This document shows, piece after piece, positions 1 through 12,571 of a DNA stretch of 64,000 bases (position 1 is the stretch's first letter; each line of letters starts with the position of its first letter). The stretch spans positions 62,001-126,000 of the forward strand of contig CALHRZ010000007.1 in NCBI GenBank assembly GCA_938038445.1. Reading direction: 5' to 3'. The notes beneath the pieces were generated by a model, which did not search any database, was not told the DNA's origin, and worked only from the letters and a program-made list of their open reading frames with translations. Both the position numbers and the translations under genes were made by a program. The stretch is from an uncultured bacterium (lineage in GTDB: Bacteria; Verrucomicrobiota; Kiritimatiellia; CAIKKV01).

Positions 1-31
1 GCGTGGTTGACCCGTAATCCTTGATTATTCT

Positions 32-1900
32 ATGGCCGTTGTTTCCAAAGAGGTTCTGGATGAAATTCGGGCGCGAAACGATCTTGTGGAGGTGGTGGGA
101 GAGGTCGTGCGCCTGACCAGGGCTGGTGCGAATTACAAAGGTCTATGCCCCTTTCACAAGGAGAAGACGCCATCGTTTCATGTGCATTCTGGCCGGCAGA
201 TGTTTCATTGTTTTGGCTGTGGGGTGGGAGGGGATGTTTTTACCTTTGTGATGAAGCGGGAGGGGGTTGATTTTATGGGGGCCGTTCGGTTGCTGGCGTC
301 CCGTGCGGGTATTCGGCTTCAGTTCGAGGAGGGCGTGCGGAGGGGAGTGGAGTCTTCGGAACGGGAGCAGTTGCTGGCCCTTCACCGGGATCTGGCGGAG
401 GAGTATCATCGGGTGTTGTTGAAAGAAGCAGGCGCAGAAGGAGCCCGGCGATATTTGGCGAAGCGGGACTTGGGGCAGGCGGTGGTCAAGGAGTTTCGGA
501 TCGGCTATGCTCCGGCGGGGTGGGATTTCGCGTTACAGTGGGCGCAGCGGAAGGGATATTCTCCTGCGCTTTTGGCTCGGGCGGGGTTGGTGGTGGAGCG
601 CGAGGGGGGACAAGGGGGAGGAGGCGGATTTTATGATCGTTTTCGCGATCGGATCATGTTTCCGATCTGCGATGAGCAGGGGCGCGTGGTCGGATTCAGC
701 GGGCGAATTTTGCGGGACGAACCCCAGGCGGCTAAGTATGTGAACAGTCCCGAGACCCCCATTTTTCGCAAAAGCCGGATTTTGTTTGCGCTTCATCGGG
801 CACGTGCGGCGATTGTCGAGCAGCGAACGGCGGTGATTTGCGAGGGGCAGATCGACGTGATTCGGTGTCACACAGCGGGGGTGCGGAATGCCGTGGCTTC
901 CCAGGGGACGGCCTTTACGGAAGAGCATGCGCGAATTCTCGCCCGGTATGCCGACCGTGTAATTTTGGTGTTTGATCCTGATGCGGCCGGCCGTCGGGCT
1001 GCGATCAAAACCGCTCTTCTTTTCACGGAGGCGGGTTTAGACGTTCAGGTGGCAATTCTGCCGCCGGGCCGCGATCCGGACGCGTTCATCCGAGAAGAGG
1101 GGGCCGAAGCATTCCAACGGCGATTAGCAGAGGCTGGTTCCGGTTTCATGTATCTATTGGAAACGATATCGGAGGGCGTGGATCTGCAAACGGCGTCCGG
1201 GTTGCGGCGCGTTTTGGAGGGAGGCTTCGAATGGGTGGCCCGGCTGCCGGAGGAGAGCGGACGGGATCTGCTGTTACGACAGTTGGCCGAACGAACGGGC
1301 ACAAACCCGCTGGCGGTTGGACGGGATTTTCACGATTTTCTCTCCCGCCGTGCAGCAGGGGCTGAACCCTTTTATCCTGAACGGGCGACGGATTCCGATC
1401 GGAAGGCGGAATCGGCATCGGGACCGAGCGCACCTCCTCCGGAAGAGCGGCTTTTGCTTGAGCATGTGGTGGCGGAACCCGAGTTGGCCCTGTGGCTGGA
1501 ACAATTCGCACCGTCGGATTTGTTCACCCATCCCTGTTGTGCGCAGGTGGCCGCGGCGTTGATTGAGGCCAGTCGCAAGGGGGGGGACTGGAAAGATTGG
1601 ATGGAGAAAGAGGAGGGGAGGGATGAAGGGGTTTTGGCCTTTGCCGCCTCATTGCAGATGGCGCCATCGCGCACGGCGGGTTCCGAATTTTCCACCACGG
1701 AGGCCGTGCAGAGTCTGATCCTGAAATTGTGGGGGCGCCGTTTGAAGGCGGAAAAGCAGAAACTTCAGCAATCCCCGTTACCAACCGGAGAGAAAGAGGC
1801 CATGTTGTTTCGTCTGACCGGAGAGATTCGGGCTCTTTCGAACTGGAAGGACGGGCAGGCCGTGATTGAGGAGTATTTAGCGGAGAGGCGGGAGCGGTAA
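32..1900 (+). CDS. dnaG: DNA primase
   Basis: Synthesises the RNA primers that start DNA replication and acts with the replicative helicase at the fork. The 622-residue protein has an N-terminal CHC2 zinc-binding domain with ligands at C39, H42, C60 and C63. It is followed by the primase catalytic core and a TOPRIM domain, with the acidic motif VICEGQIDV (Q and I replace the commoner Y and M) and the metal-binding VFDPDAAG. The C-terminal third, normally the helicase-binding part, is divergent. The length is slightly above that of E. coli DnaG (581). The ATG at 32 has no clear Shine-Dalgarno sequence, but the N-terminus fits the family. The gene is convergent with trmB, only 3 nt away. Confidence 0.97.
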   Translation: MAVVSKEVLDEIRARNDLVEVVGEVVRLTRAGANYKGLCPFHKEKTPSFHVHSGRQMFHCFGCGVGGDVFTFVMKREGVDFMGAVRLLASRAGIRLQFEEGVRRGVESSEREQLLALHRDLAEEYHRVLLKEAGAEGARRYLAKRDLGQAVVKEFRIGYAPAGWDFALQWAQRKGYSPALLARAGLVVEREGGQGGGGGFYDRFRDRIMFPICDEQGRVVGFSGRILRDEPQAAKYVNSPETPIFRKSRILFALHRARAAIVEQRTAVICEGQIDVIRCHTAGVRNAVASQGTAFTEEHARILARYADRVILVFDPDAAGRRAAIKTALLFTEAGLDVQVAILPPGRDPDAFIREEGAEAFQRRLAEAGSGFMYLLETISEGVDLQTASGLRRVLEGGFEWVARLPEESGRDLLLRQLAERTGTNPLAVGRDFHDFLSRRAAGAEPFYPERATDSDRKAESASGPSAPPPEERLLLEHVVAEPELALWLEQFAPSDLFTHPCCAQVAAALIEASRKGGDWKDWMEKEEGRDEGVLAFAASLQMAPSRTAGSEFSTTEAVQSLILKLWGRRLKAEKQKLQQSPLPTGEKEAMLFRLTGEIRALSNWKDGQAVIEEYLAERRER

Positions 1901-1903
1901 GGA

Positions 1904-2488
1904 TTAGTCGGGATATTGGCGCACGGACCAGCGGTAGACGGGAATCCCCTTGGAAGCGAAGATCTGTTCGAAATCCGTTCTTTCCTGTTCCGAAGGGATG
2001 AAAGGCTCGACGGGTAGGAATCGCGCATCGTTTTGGAGGGTGCGCCGGATGAAGTCAAAGTAGTCCGCGTTGTCCGTGGCGATGTGCCAGAGGCCGCCGG
2101 GCTCAAGAACCCGGTGGACGAGAGGGAGGAGGGAAGGTTGCACGAGGCGCCGGCGGTGGTGGCGCCGTTTGGGCCAGGGGTCGGGGAAGAAAAGATAAAG
2201 GGCCGAGAGGGAGCGGGGGGGAAAGAGGTATTCCAGAGCGTACCGACTTTCGACATGGAGGAGTCGTATATTGAGAATTCCGCGTTGGAGAGCGCGATCC
2301 CGGATTTTTACGAGACGGCCGCACTGAAGGTCGGTTCCCACGAACGATGTTTCGGGGTGTTTTTCCGCCCGTGCGAGAAGAAAACGCCCTTTCCCGCAAC
2401 CCAGGTCTGCTTCGACCTTGGGGTGGGGGCGATGGAACAGTTCTTGCCAGCGGAGAGGAGCGGGAAGTTGAGCAGAGGAGAAGATCAC
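1904..2488 (-). CDS. trmB: tRNA (guanine-N7-)-methyltransferase
   Basis: Methylates N7 of G46 in tRNA using S-adenosylmethionine. The SAM-binding glycine loop (DLGCGKGRF) lies near residue 28, and the family signature FPDPWPKRRHHRRRL is present about two thirds of the way along. At 194 residues it is a little shorter than typical TrmB (about 210-240), mainly at the N-terminus. The start is a GTG at 2488, 15 nt after the stop of the upstream epimerase gene on the same strand, so the two are probably co-transcribed. No strong Shine-Dalgarno sequence is visible, and a start inside the upstream gene cannot be excluded. Confidence 0.93.
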   Translation of the reverse strand: MIFSSAQLPAPLRWQELFHRPHPKVEADLGCGKGRFLLARAEKHPETSFVGTDLQCGRLVKIRDRALQRGILNIRLLHVESRYALEYLFPPRSLSALYLFFPDPWPKRRHHRRRLVQPSLLPLVHRVLEPGGLWHIATDNADYFDFIRRTLQNDARFLPVEPFIPSEQERTDFEQIFASKGIPVYRWSVRQYPD

Positions 2489-2503
2489 GCCGGAACAGGC
2501 GGT

Positions 2504-3550
2504 TCAGAAGAAGAGTTTGGCGAGTCGCAGGGCCCCTTGGGCCCATGGGACGCGATGGGAAACGCCGGCCGATTGTTTCAACTTATTTCGATTTTCAAGG
2601 TACCAGCGGTAGTTCCGCAGAAGGGCATCTACGTTGGAATAGCGTGGACGAAAGCCGAGTTTTTGTTTGGCTTTCTCGATGGAGACGAAGGACTCTTTCC
2701 CGACTGTTTCATAAATCCATTTGTAAAGGGGTGAAAGGTGGAGGGTTTCCAACACGCGAAGGGCGAAGATGGCGGGGCGTTCGGGAATTGAGATGATGCG
2801 TTTGCCGAAACCGGCAGCGTCGAGGACTGCTTGGAAGTCGGTCTTGGGGGTTCCGAACACTTCGGCGCCGATGTTGAAGGTATCGTTGACGACCTCATCC
2901 GGCTTTGTGGCGCAAAGCCAGATTGCCTCGCAGAGGTCTTCGACATCCAAGTACTGGTAACGGTTGTCCCCTTTCCCGAGAATGGGGAAGTGGCGGCCTT
3001 CGCTGGCCCATTCGTAGAGCATGGCGAATACGCCCAGGCGTTCGGGGCCGATGAAAGACTTGGGGCGGAGGATGGGGATGCACATTCCTTGTTGACGGAA
3101 GGCTTCACAAATTCGTTCCGCCTCCACCTTGGCCTCGCCGTAAGGCCCGACGCCGTGGCGCTCATCGCTTTCGAGCAACGGATGATGGTCGGGAATGCCG
3201 TACACGGCGGTGGAGGAGATGTGAATCACGCGGCCGAGACCTTTTCGGCGTGCGGTTTCAAGCACGATCCGGGTACCGTCAATGTCGGTGGAAAAGATGT
3301 CGGCCGGCTTATAGAGGGGGAGAGCAGCGGCAGCGTGAACGGCCAGTTGAACGTTCTCCATGGCTTTTTCGACATCTTGAGGGTTGCGAATATCGCCCTG
3401 GACGATTTGGATTCGGTCTTGCACGTCGGGATAATCAAAGGGGGCGATATCCAGGGAGACCACCTTCTGGCCCTTTTGGAGCAGGTATCGGACCAAGTTG
3501 ATTCCGAGAAAACCCGCCCCGCCGGTGATCAGAATCCGTTGCGTTTCCAT
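2504..3550 (-). CDS. NAD-dependent epimerase/dehydratase (nucleotide-sugar type)
   Basis: An extended short-chain dehydrogenase/reductase of about 348 residues. The Rossmann motif ITGGAGFLG sits at the N-terminus. The catalytic Ser/Thr region (HISSTAVYG) and the YxxxK pair (YGEAK) follow in the usual order. The family acts on nucleotide sugars or related sugars or steroids; the substrate cannot be read from the sequence. I chose the ATG at 3550 because the Rossmann strand begins directly after it. The same frame stays open to 3619 but adds non-homologous residues overlapping the next gene. It lies upstream of trmB in the same orientation. Confidence 0.9.
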   Translation of the reverse strand: METQRILITGGAGFLGINLVRYLLQKGQKVVSLDIAPFDYPDVQDRIQIVQGDIRNPQDVEKAMENVQLAVHAAAALPLYKPADIFSTDIDGTRIVLETARRKGLGRVIHISSTAVYGIPDHHPLLESDERHGVGPYGEAKVEAERICEAFRQQGMCIPILRPKSFIGPERLGVFAMLYEWASEGRHFPILGKGDNRYQYLDVEDLCEAIWLCATKPDEVVNDTFNIGAEVFGTPKTDFQAVLDAAGFGKRIISIPERPAIFALRVLETLHLSPLYKWIYETVGKESFVSIEKAKQKLGFRPRYSNVDALLRNYRWYLENRNKLKQSAGVSHRVPWAQGALRLAKLFF

Positions 3551-3569
3551 AAGTCCATATCTTTCGGGT

Positions 3570-3932
3570 TCAACGTTTGCTGAAGAGTCGGTGCAACCAA
3601 GCGAGGAAGCCCTTGCCACACGCGTTCATACTGGCTTCGATATAGTCCAGCGCAAAAATCTGGAAACGGGAGATGCCGACCGACGAACTGTATCGGCGGC
3701 AGGCTTGGAAGAGTCCTTTTTTTCCTGCTTCGACGAGATCGTTGATTCGGGAGGGGTTTCCGTCTGGGACGCGCTTGCGGGCGAGCGATTGGAGAAGAGG
3801 GGTGAACGCATGGGCCATTCGATTTTTGGCTTCCCAGTCTCCCCGTTTGCACGCAAAAATTTCCGATTCGGAAATTTTACCGGTGGGCTGTCCGTCGAGC
3901 TGGTGGCTCATTCCGTGCAGCGGAATTTTCAT
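3570..3932 (-). CDS. Stand-alone sigma-70 region 2-like protein
   Basis: A 120-residue protein that resembles only region 2 of sigma-70 factors: an acidic/basic helix ([17 protein letters not shown]), then LLQSLARKR, then [19 protein letters not shown], and a last helix ending ALDYIEASM. These follow the order of the core-binding and -10 recognition helices. Regions 3 and 4 (the -35 reader) are absent; the protein ends in a short basic tail. The ATG at 3932 is preceded by a strong GGAGGGG four bases away, so the short form is probably the real product and not a truncation. It may bind RNA polymerase core as an accessory or anti-sigma-like factor; this is inference. It is transcribed in the direction of the epimerase gene. 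Confidence 0.6.
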   Translation of the reverse strand: MKIPLHGMSHQLDGQPTGKISESEIFACKRGDWEAKNRMAHAFTPLLQSLARKRVPDGNPSRINDLVEAGKKGLFQACRRYSSSVGISRFQIFALDYIEASMNACGKGFLAWLHRLFSKR

Positions 3933-4013
3933 GATCCCCTCCGAAGTTCTCTGTTTCCATGGATGTCCTGTTTAGCATGCGGCGGAAGGATCCGCAAGCC
4001 GAAAGGGCGGCGG

Positions 4014-5381
4014 TCAGGAGAGGGAGGGTAATCCGTTCAGGACAGCGAGCGATTTTCGGAGATCCTCGGGGGTGAATTCATAGTCTTCGATTTTGCCGTC
4101 GAGGAACGACTGATAAGAAGAGAGTTCGAGGAGGCCGTGTCCAGAGAGGTTAAAGAGAATGGTTCGGGTTTTTCCTTCCTCCCGGGAACGGTGGGCTTCG
4201 CGGATGGCGAGGGCGATGGCGTGGGAGGATTCCGGGGCGGGGATTATACCCTCTGTGGCGGCGAAGAGCATGCCGGCTCGAAAACATTCTGTTTGGGGGA
4301 GGGCGACGGAGTCCATGAGCCCTTCATGTTTTGCGTGGCTGACGAGGGGTGCCATTCCGTGGTAACGGAGGCCGCCGGCATGGATGGCGGGCGGCTGGTA
4401 TTCGTGGCCGATCGTGTACATGGGGAGCAGAGGGGTCATCATTGCGACATCGCCGGAATCGTACGTATAGACGCCGCGCGACATCTTGGGGCAGGCGGTG
4501 GGTTCGGCGGCCAGTACGAGGGGGTTGTGGGTTCCGGCGATTTTGTCGGCGAGAAAGGGAAAGGCGCAACCGGCGAAATTGGAACCGCCGCCCGCGCACC
4601 CGATGATGACATCGGGGTAGAGGCCGATTTTCGCGAACTGTTTTTTCGCTTCGAGGCCGATGATGGTCTGATGGAGCAGGACGTGGTTGAGCACGCTGCC
4701 GAGGGAATACTTGGCATCGGGGGAACTGACGGCGTCTTCGATCGCTTCCGAAATGGCGATTCCAAGACTGCCGGGCGTATTGGGCCAACGGGCCAGGACG
4801 GCGCGGCCGGCCTGGGTGCGGTCGGTGGGGGATGAGAGGCATTCGGCACCCCAGACGCGCATGAGGGTTTGGCGCATGGGTTTCTGATTGAAGCTGCAAC
4901 GGACCATATAGACGCGGAGGGCGAGTCCCATCCAATTGCAACCGAGTGCGAGGGCGGATCCCCACTGGCCGGCGCCGGTTTCGGTGGTGAGGCGTTTTGT
5001 TCCGAAGGCCTTGTTGTAGTAAGCCTGGGGAACAGCGGTATTGAGCTTGTGGGAGCCGGCGGGGGAGACGGACTCGTCTTTGAAGAAGATGCGGGCGGGG
5101 GTTTTGAGGGCTTTTTCGAGGGCGCCGGCGCGACGCAGCGGAGTAGGGCGCCATCGGAAAAGGATGCGGCGGATTTCTTCTGGAATCGGAATCCAACGCT
5201 GCGTGCTGACCTCCTGTTCGATGAGGTTCATCGGGAACACGGCGGCGAGGTTTTCAGGACGCAGAGGGCTGCCGTCGCGGCCAAGGGGGGGGGGAAGTGG
5301 TTTGGAAAAGTCGGCCGCGATGTTATACCACTCGCGAGGCATTTCGTCTTCGGTTAGAGGGATTCGAACGTAATCATGCAC
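4014..5381 (-). CDS. TrpB-like pyridoxal-phosphate enzyme (TrpB2 type)
   Basis: A 455-residue member of the long tryptophan synthase beta-like group (TrpB2), which makes tryptophan from indole and serine or performs related beta-replacement. The PLP lysine is K112 in GSHKLNTA, the phosphate-binding loop is GCAGGGSNFAG, and the substrate loop TETGAGQWG is intact. The N-terminal extension relative to TrpB1 (about 400 residues) is typical of this group. The start is a GTG at 5381 with GGAG six bases upstream. No trpA or other trp gene lies nearby, so it may serve as an indole-salvage enzyme. It is divergent from the histidine kinase gene across 141 bp. Confidence 0.92.
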   Translation of the reverse strand: MHDYVRIPLTEDEMPREWYNIAADFSKPLPPPLGRDGSPLRPENLAAVFPMNLIEQEVSTQRWIPIPEEIRRILFRWRPTPLRRAGALEKALKTPARIFFKDESVSPAGSHKLNTAVPQAYYNKAFGTKRLTTETGAGQWGSALALGCNWMGLALRVYMVRCSFNQKPMRQTLMRVWGAECLSSPTDRTQAGRAVLARWPNTPGSLGIAISEAIEDAVSSPDAKYSLGSVLNHVLLHQTIIGLEAKKQFAKIGLYPDVIIGCAGGGSNFAGCAFPFLADKIAGTHNPLVLAAEPTACPKMSRGVYTYDSGDVAMMTPLLPMYTIGHEYQPPAIHAGGLRYHGMAPLVSHAKHEGLMDSVALPQTECFRAGMLFAATEGIIPAPESSHAIALAIREAHRSREEGKTRTILFNLSGHGLLELSSYQSFLDGKIEDYEFTPEDLRKSLAVLNGLPSLS

Positions 5382-5522
5382 GGAAGACTCCTTTTTTCAA
5401 AACGAACAACCTCGTTACTCTATGCAGAAACGCGGGAAAGGGCAAGAAGGTTTTTTTCGGTGGGAATATCAGCTTGCCAGAACTATTTTTGATAGGGCAT
5501 CATCCCAAAAACGGGCATTTTC

Positions 5523-8105
5523 ATGTGGTTCGAATCGGTTGCCATGATCGGGATGGCTGGAGCTGCTGCGGGTGCGGCGGTTCTGGCGTTCCAGGCACGG
5601 GTTGTTCTTTCCTTGCGTGGCGCCAGTGCCTTTGCGGCGCTCTGCGTCGTTTCCGCCGTTTTCGCTCTGACGGCCGTTATTTCCGATCAATCCTCCGATC
5701 CCTTAGAAGCAGGCCGCTGGATCTGGACGCACGATCTGTGTCTCGTCCTGATGGTGTTCTTGTTTGTGAGTTTTTCCCACACAGCCTTTGGTTTTTTTAC
5801 GTGGAGGACGGTTTGGCTTCTCTTTTTATGGACTCTCTTGTATGCGTTTGGAATGATCCAAATCGGGATTCAGCCATGGGCGGCCAGCCGTTCCGTCCTT
5901 ACTGTGCAGATCCCATCTTCAGAGGATTGGGTGTCCCCGCTTTTTTGGAGCGACGTGCTCAGGGCTCAGCAGGCGGTTTTACACGTTCTCCTCGGTGTTT
6001 CGCAATTTCCTCCCTTGTTTCAGTTCTGGCGAAAAGACCTTGGCCGTTTCTTACAGTCTTTTCTGTTCCTCCTATTAGCCGCGGAGGGGATTTTTTTGCT
6101 TGTGCTGGGACGGCCGATCCATCTGTTTCCGCTGATTTTGGCGGGTCTTTTTGTCGCGATTCTCTTCCTTCTCCTACGGCTTCGCATTCGAGAGCGTTTC
6201 GCCGTGCGGGAAAGGGTCAGCCAGTTTCAGGCGATTCTATCGCTTCTGCCTGAACAGGGGCTTGTCTTGGATTCTGAGGGAATTTGCTTGGAGTCGCTTC
6301 GTGTCGATTCGGAGGAGGGCGATAAGGAAGGGGTAATTGGAAAAGATTTGACTGCGTTGTTTGGTTCCGAAGCGGCGGGAATCATCCGCGGGACGCTTCG
6401 TTGGGCACTTGTGACCCGCCAGATCCAAACGTGCCGCTTTCCGATGGGGAAACAGGAGGGCAAAGACAAAATGCGTTGGGGCGAGGGTCGGCTTGCGCGG
6501 ATCGAGAAAGGGCGACCGGATGGGGGGGAGACGGCTGTTCTATTGTACAAGGATATTACGGAAGAGCGTGAACTGGAACAGCAGACTCACGAAAATCTTT
6601 TGCTCTATCAGCAGTTGTTTCATCTTTCGGGCGATGCCCTCCTGACGTGTGATTTGGAAGGACGGGTTCTCGAATACAACAAAACCGCGGAATCGCTGTT
6701 CGGGGGGGATGCCGAGAGCTGGCGGCGGCGCACGATCCAGGAACTTTTTGCCGATGCGAGCGGGGAAACCTATCGGACGTTCATGGCATCGTTGTTGCGG
6801 AACGGGTTCGCGGAGCGGGAGGCCGAATTTCGAAAATCAGACGGTCTGGTTTTCCCCGGGGAGATCCGTGCCTTGATGGCCCACATGGAAGGGCAGTATG
6901 TCTGTCATCTCCGCGTATGCGATATCACGGCCCGCCGGGCGGCGGCGGAACGAATGTTGCTTGCGGCCAAGATGGAAGGGATTGCCCATCTTGCGCGAGG
7001 ACTGTCCCATCATTACAACAATTTGTTGGTGGGCATCTTGGGAGGCGCCAGCCTTTTGAAGCGCCTGTGGACCGGTGATCCGGAGGCGCAGGAGACGCTT
7101 ACGCTGATCGAGCGGGCGGGAACGCGCGGTTCTCAGATGGTGGAACGTCTTCGAAGTCTTTCAGGACTTGCGGGTCAGGAGTTCGGTTCGTCCAACATCT
7201 GGACGGCAATTGAAGAGGTGACTGCCCTGCTCCGAAAGGTCTCTCCTTCCCAGGTATGTGTGGTTGCGGAACGAGCCGCCGAACGACCGTGGGTTCGTTG
7301 CGACCCCACGGTGCTGCGCGAGATCCTTTTGAATCTGGGGACCAATGCCCGGGATGCGTTACCGCCGGAAGGGGGACGGATTCTCTTTCGTCTGGAGGAA
7401 GGCGTTCTGCCTGCTTCCGAAGAGGTCGGGCCGGGAAACGAGGCTCGTCCTGAGGGATCTCTCGTTGTGCGGGTTATGGACAATGGGATCGGCATGACAG
7501 CCGAGGTTAGGCGGAAAATTTTTGAACCCTTTTTTACAACCAAACCTCCTGGCAAAGGCACGGGGCTTGGTCTTTCCATGGTGTATTCCGCCGTTCATCA
7601 TTATGGAGGCGCGGTGGAAGTCGAGTCGGAGCCTGGAAAAGGCACGACGGTTTCCCTCTGGTTCCCGCGGGTTACGGAATCTCGAGAGGAGAAAGAACCG
7701 GTTGTGCCATCGGCGAGCATGGAATGGGGTCGCGGGCGCATTCTCCTGGTGGATGATGATCCTGTGGCCAGAGAAGCCACACGGCGAATGCTGGAGACCA
7801 TGGGTTATGAGGTGGTGACGGCCGATGGGGGATTGGAGGCCATCGGGCTTTTTACCGAAAGCGCTGCGAGTTACGATTTGGTCGTCCTGGATGTTGGAAT
7901 GCCTGACATGGACGGACCACAGTGTTTTCGGGCGTTTCGCGCAATTCGGCCGGACATCCGGGTCATTTTTGTAACGGGTGGGGATAAAGAAACGATCCGG
8001 CAAGAGAGGTTTCCGAAAGAGATCCTGGGCGTGTTGCGGAAGCCCTATCGGTTTGAGGATTTGCAATCGGCCATTGGGCGGCTGCTTGGGGAGGAAGGAT
8101 CATGA
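5523..8105 (+). CDS. Membrane hybrid sensor histidine kinase
   Basis: An 860-residue sensor protein. The first ~225 residues contain several hydrophobic helices (a multi-pass membrane sensor). Two PAS-like segments follow (about 230-350 and 360-480). The phosphoacceptor helix has [15 protein letters not shown] with His496; the residue after the histidine is a second His where this subgroup usually has Asp. A HATPase domain with DNGIGM and [10 protein letters not shown] follows, then a C-terminal receiver (about 740-860) with phosphoacceptor Asp790 in [10 protein letters not shown]. It overlaps the next kinase gene by ATGA, so the two are translationally coupled. No DNA-binding response regulator is adjacent, so the output is unknown. 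No clear Shine-Dalgarno sequence precedes the ATG. Confidence 0.93.
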   Translation: MWFESVAMIGMAGAAAGAAVLAFQARVVLSLRGASAFAALCVVSAVFALTAVISDQSSDPLEAGRWIWTHDLCLVLMVFLFVSFSHTAFGFFTWRTVWLLFLWTLLYAFGMIQIGIQPWAASRSVLTVQIPSSEDWVSPLFWSDVLRAQQAVLHVLLGVSQFPPLFQFWRKDLGRFLQSFLFLLLAAEGIFLLVLGRPIHLFPLILAGLFVAILFLLLRLRIRERFAVRERVSQFQAILSLLPEQGLVLDSEGICLESLRVDSEEGDKEGVIGKDLTALFGSEAAGIIRGTLRWALVTRQIQTCRFPMGKQEGKDKMRWGEGRLARIEKGRPDGGETAVLLYKDITEERELEQQTHENLLLYQQLFHLSGDALLTCDLEGRVLEYNKTAESLFGGDAESWRRRTIQELFADASGETYRTFMASLLRNGFAEREAEFRKSDGLVFPGEIRALMAHMEGQYVCHLRVCDITARRAAAERMLLAAKMEGIAHLARGLSHHYNNLLVGILGGASLLKRLWTGDPEAQETLTLIERAGTRGSQMVERLRSLSGLAGQEFGSSNIWTAIEEVTALLRKVSPSQVCVVAERAAERPWVRCDPTVLREILLNLGTNARDALPPEGGRILFRLEEGVLPASEEVGPGNEARPEGSLVVRVMDNGIGMTAEVRRKIFEPFFTTKPPGKGTGLGLSMVYSAVHHYGGAVEVESEPGKGTTVSLWFPRVTESREEKEPVVPSASMEWGRGRILLVDDDPVAREATRRMLETMGYEVVTADGGLEAIGLFTESAASYDLVVLDVGMPDMDGPQCFRAFRAIRPDIRVIFVTGGDKETIRQERFPKEILGVLRKPYRFEDLQSAIGRLLGEEGS

Positions 8106-10204
8106 GAGGGGCGGTCGTTATGCTGGGTCTTCTCTTTCTTGCAGGATGGGCGGGGGTTTATGCTCTGTTGGGACTGTTGGCGTGGGCGACGAGAGGGGAT
8201 GTAGAAAGTCGGGGCGCGACGACGGCGGCAGTTTCGTTGTTGGCGCTCTCACTTTCTTGGCTTCCGGGAGTGCCCTCGGGGGTGATCTGGCAGGCAGGGT
8301 TGACCCTAATTCGTGGTCTTTTATGGGTATTGATGGGTTTAGGTGTGATGCATGCGATGGGGGCGATTGCCACGTCTCGTACGAGCTGCTTGTTCAACGG
8401 GCTGTTGCTTGGCGCGGTAGGGCTGACGGTGTTGGCTGGTTTTCTGCCTTCCTTTGCCGGCGCCGCGGCTGTTGCGGCATGGGGTGGAGTGGGATGGCTC
8501 GCCGTGCGGCTGCAGAACCCGGGGAACACGGGCTGGGCCGCCTGCGGGGCATTTTTGTGTTACCTGATCGGGATGGGCATGAGGGGACTCCAGCTGTCCG
8601 GCATGGAGCCATTTGTTCTTGGCTTTTCACTGTTTCTTGCCGGAGCTATTTTGCCCCTCATGAGCTTGGAAATTCTCAGCCAGGAACAGGGAAGGCATCG
8701 GAAGGCTTTGGCCTGGCAACGTCGGCTCGCTCTCCTTCTTGGGGCGTTTGAGGGCATGATTGTCGTAAGTGACGCGGGTGGACAGGAGGCCGCGGCCCTC
8801 ACGACGGAGGGGACGGAACGACCGCGCCCCTTGGAGGAGTTTTTTCCCGGTCCGGCGGCTGATGAAGTCCGCGTGGCGATTTTGAAAACGGCGCTTTCCG
8901 GGGAGAGGCAGGAGGTGTTCTATTCCAAGGAAGCGGGAGGAGGAATGCGGTGGTACGAAGGCCACACGGCAAGGCTTCCGTTGCCGGTGCAGGGGTGCAA
9001 TGTTTTGCTCGTCTGTCGGGACCGGAGTGACGCCATTCGCTTGGATCGGGAAGCCAAAGCCGCTCTGAGAAAGTACGACCGGCTCTTTCACGATTCGCCT
9101 GACGCATTGTTTGTGTTGGATGATAGGGGTTGCATTTTGGATGCGAACGAGCGAGCGGAAATTCTGTTCGAGGCCGATCGTTTGGGACTCTGTCAACAGC
9201 ATATGAACGCATGGATGGTAGAGGTATCGGCCGCGGATTGTGCCGAAGAGGAGAGACATCTTCGGCGGTACACCCATTATCTGGCGCAGCGGCGGTTCCG
9301 CCGCGCTTCGGGGAGCGTGTTTCCTGCCGAGTGGCAGGTGACCCGGTTTCGTTTCGGCGAGCGGTTCATGCGGCTGGCCGCTGTTCGCGATCTGACGAGC
9401 CGCCGGCGGGATGAACAACGACTGGAGCAGGCGGAACGTCTGGAGGCAGTGGGGCGGTTTGCGGGTATTCTCGCCCATGATTTCAACAACGTATTGGCTG
9501 GAATCGGGGGATGTGTGGAACAATTGGCACAGCGGGTTTCCCCGGACAGCGAAATCGGATGTTGTCTCGTCATGATGCAACAGGCGGTGCGGCGGGGAAC
9601 GGCGCTGACTCAGCAACTGTTGGGATTTGCCCGCCGGCGGTTGGGCCCTGCCGTTCCGGTCGAGGCGGGTGACGTATTGCAAGAACTGAGCGATCTGGTG
9701 GGTCCCTCCCTGCCTTCGTCTGTTCTTCTCCAATGCCGCCTCCCGTCGGAATCCCTTTGGTTTCAGTCGGAACCGACGGAGATCCGGCAAGCCCTTCTCA
9801 ATTTGGTTGTCAATGCGATCGAGGCGATGCCCCAGGGCGGGCGCTTAGAGCTTTCGGTTGAAGCGGTTTGCGTTGGAAGCGAAACGGTTACGCGCGGAGG
9901 CGGGGTTTCTTTTCCGGGCGAATACGTTGTCTTTCGGGTAGCCGACACGGGGGTAGGAATGCCGGAAACGGTTCGCAAGCGTCTGTTTGAACCGTTCTTT
10001 ACGACCAAGGAAGAAGGAAAAGGGACGGGGATGGGGCTGGCCATGGTGCATGGTGTGGCGCGGGGGCAGGGGGGATTTGTTGAAGTGCGGAGCGAACCGG
10101 GGCGGGGAACGGTCGTCACGTTGGGGTTTCCCCGTCTGTCGGGGATTTCGGTGCCGGGACAGGATAAAGGGCGAACCGGGATTTCGGGAGCGGAAAGGTG
10201 CTGA
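8102..10204 (+). CDS. Membrane sensor histidine kinase
   Basis: A 700-residue kinase whose start overlaps the stop of the preceding hybrid kinase (ATGA at 8102-8105). The first ~205 residues are strongly hydrophobic (multi-pass membrane domain). A weak PAS-like region and a clear PAS (about 310-430) follow. The dimerisation helix contains His459 in LAHDFNNVLAGIGG, and the ATPase domain has ADTGVGM and [20 protein letters not shown]. Unlike its neighbour it has no receiver domain. The overall plan is similar, so the pair could come from an old duplication. It could phosphorylate the receiver of the upstream protein; that is inference. Confidence 0.92.
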   Translation: MRGAVVMLGLLFLAGWAGVYALLGLLAWATRGDVESRGATTAAVSLLALSLSWLPGVPSGVIWQAGLTLIRGLLWVLMGLGVMHAMGAIATSRTSCLFNGLLLGAVGLTVLAGFLPSFAGAAAVAAWGGVGWLAVRLQNPGNTGWAACGAFLCYLIGMGMRGLQLSGMEPFVLGFSLFLAGAILPLMSLEILSQEQGRHRKALAWQRRLALLLGAFEGMIVVSDAGGQEAAALTTEGTERPRPLEEFFPGPAADEVRVAILKTALSGERQEVFYSKEAGGGMRWYEGHTARLPLPVQGCNVLLVCRDRSDAIRLDREAKAALRKYDRLFHDSPDALFVLDDRGCILDANERAEILFEADRLGLCQQHMNAWMVEVSAADCAEEERHLRRYTHYLAQRRFRRASGSVFPAEWQVTRFRFGERFMRLAAVRDLTSRRRDEQRLEQAERLEAVGRFAGILAHDFNNVLAGIGGCVEQLAQRVSPDSEIGCCLVMMQQAVRRGTALTQQLLGFARRRLGPAVPVEAGDVLQELSDLVGPSLPSSVLLQCRLPSESLWFQSEPTEIRQALLNLVVNAIEAMPQGGRLELSVEAVCVGSETVTRGGGVSFPGEYVVFRVADTGVGMPETVRKRLFEPFFTTKEEGKGTGMGLAMVHGVARGQGGFVEVRSEPGRGTVVTLGFPRLSGISVPGQDKGRTGISGAERC

Positions 10205-12491
<2,287 letters not shown>

Positions 12492-12571
12492 ACGGCCTTC
12501 CGTTTTTTATTCCGGCTGCAGCCGGACGCTTCTCTTGGGCGGGTCAGACCCCCTGGGGGTGAGGAAAAGGC

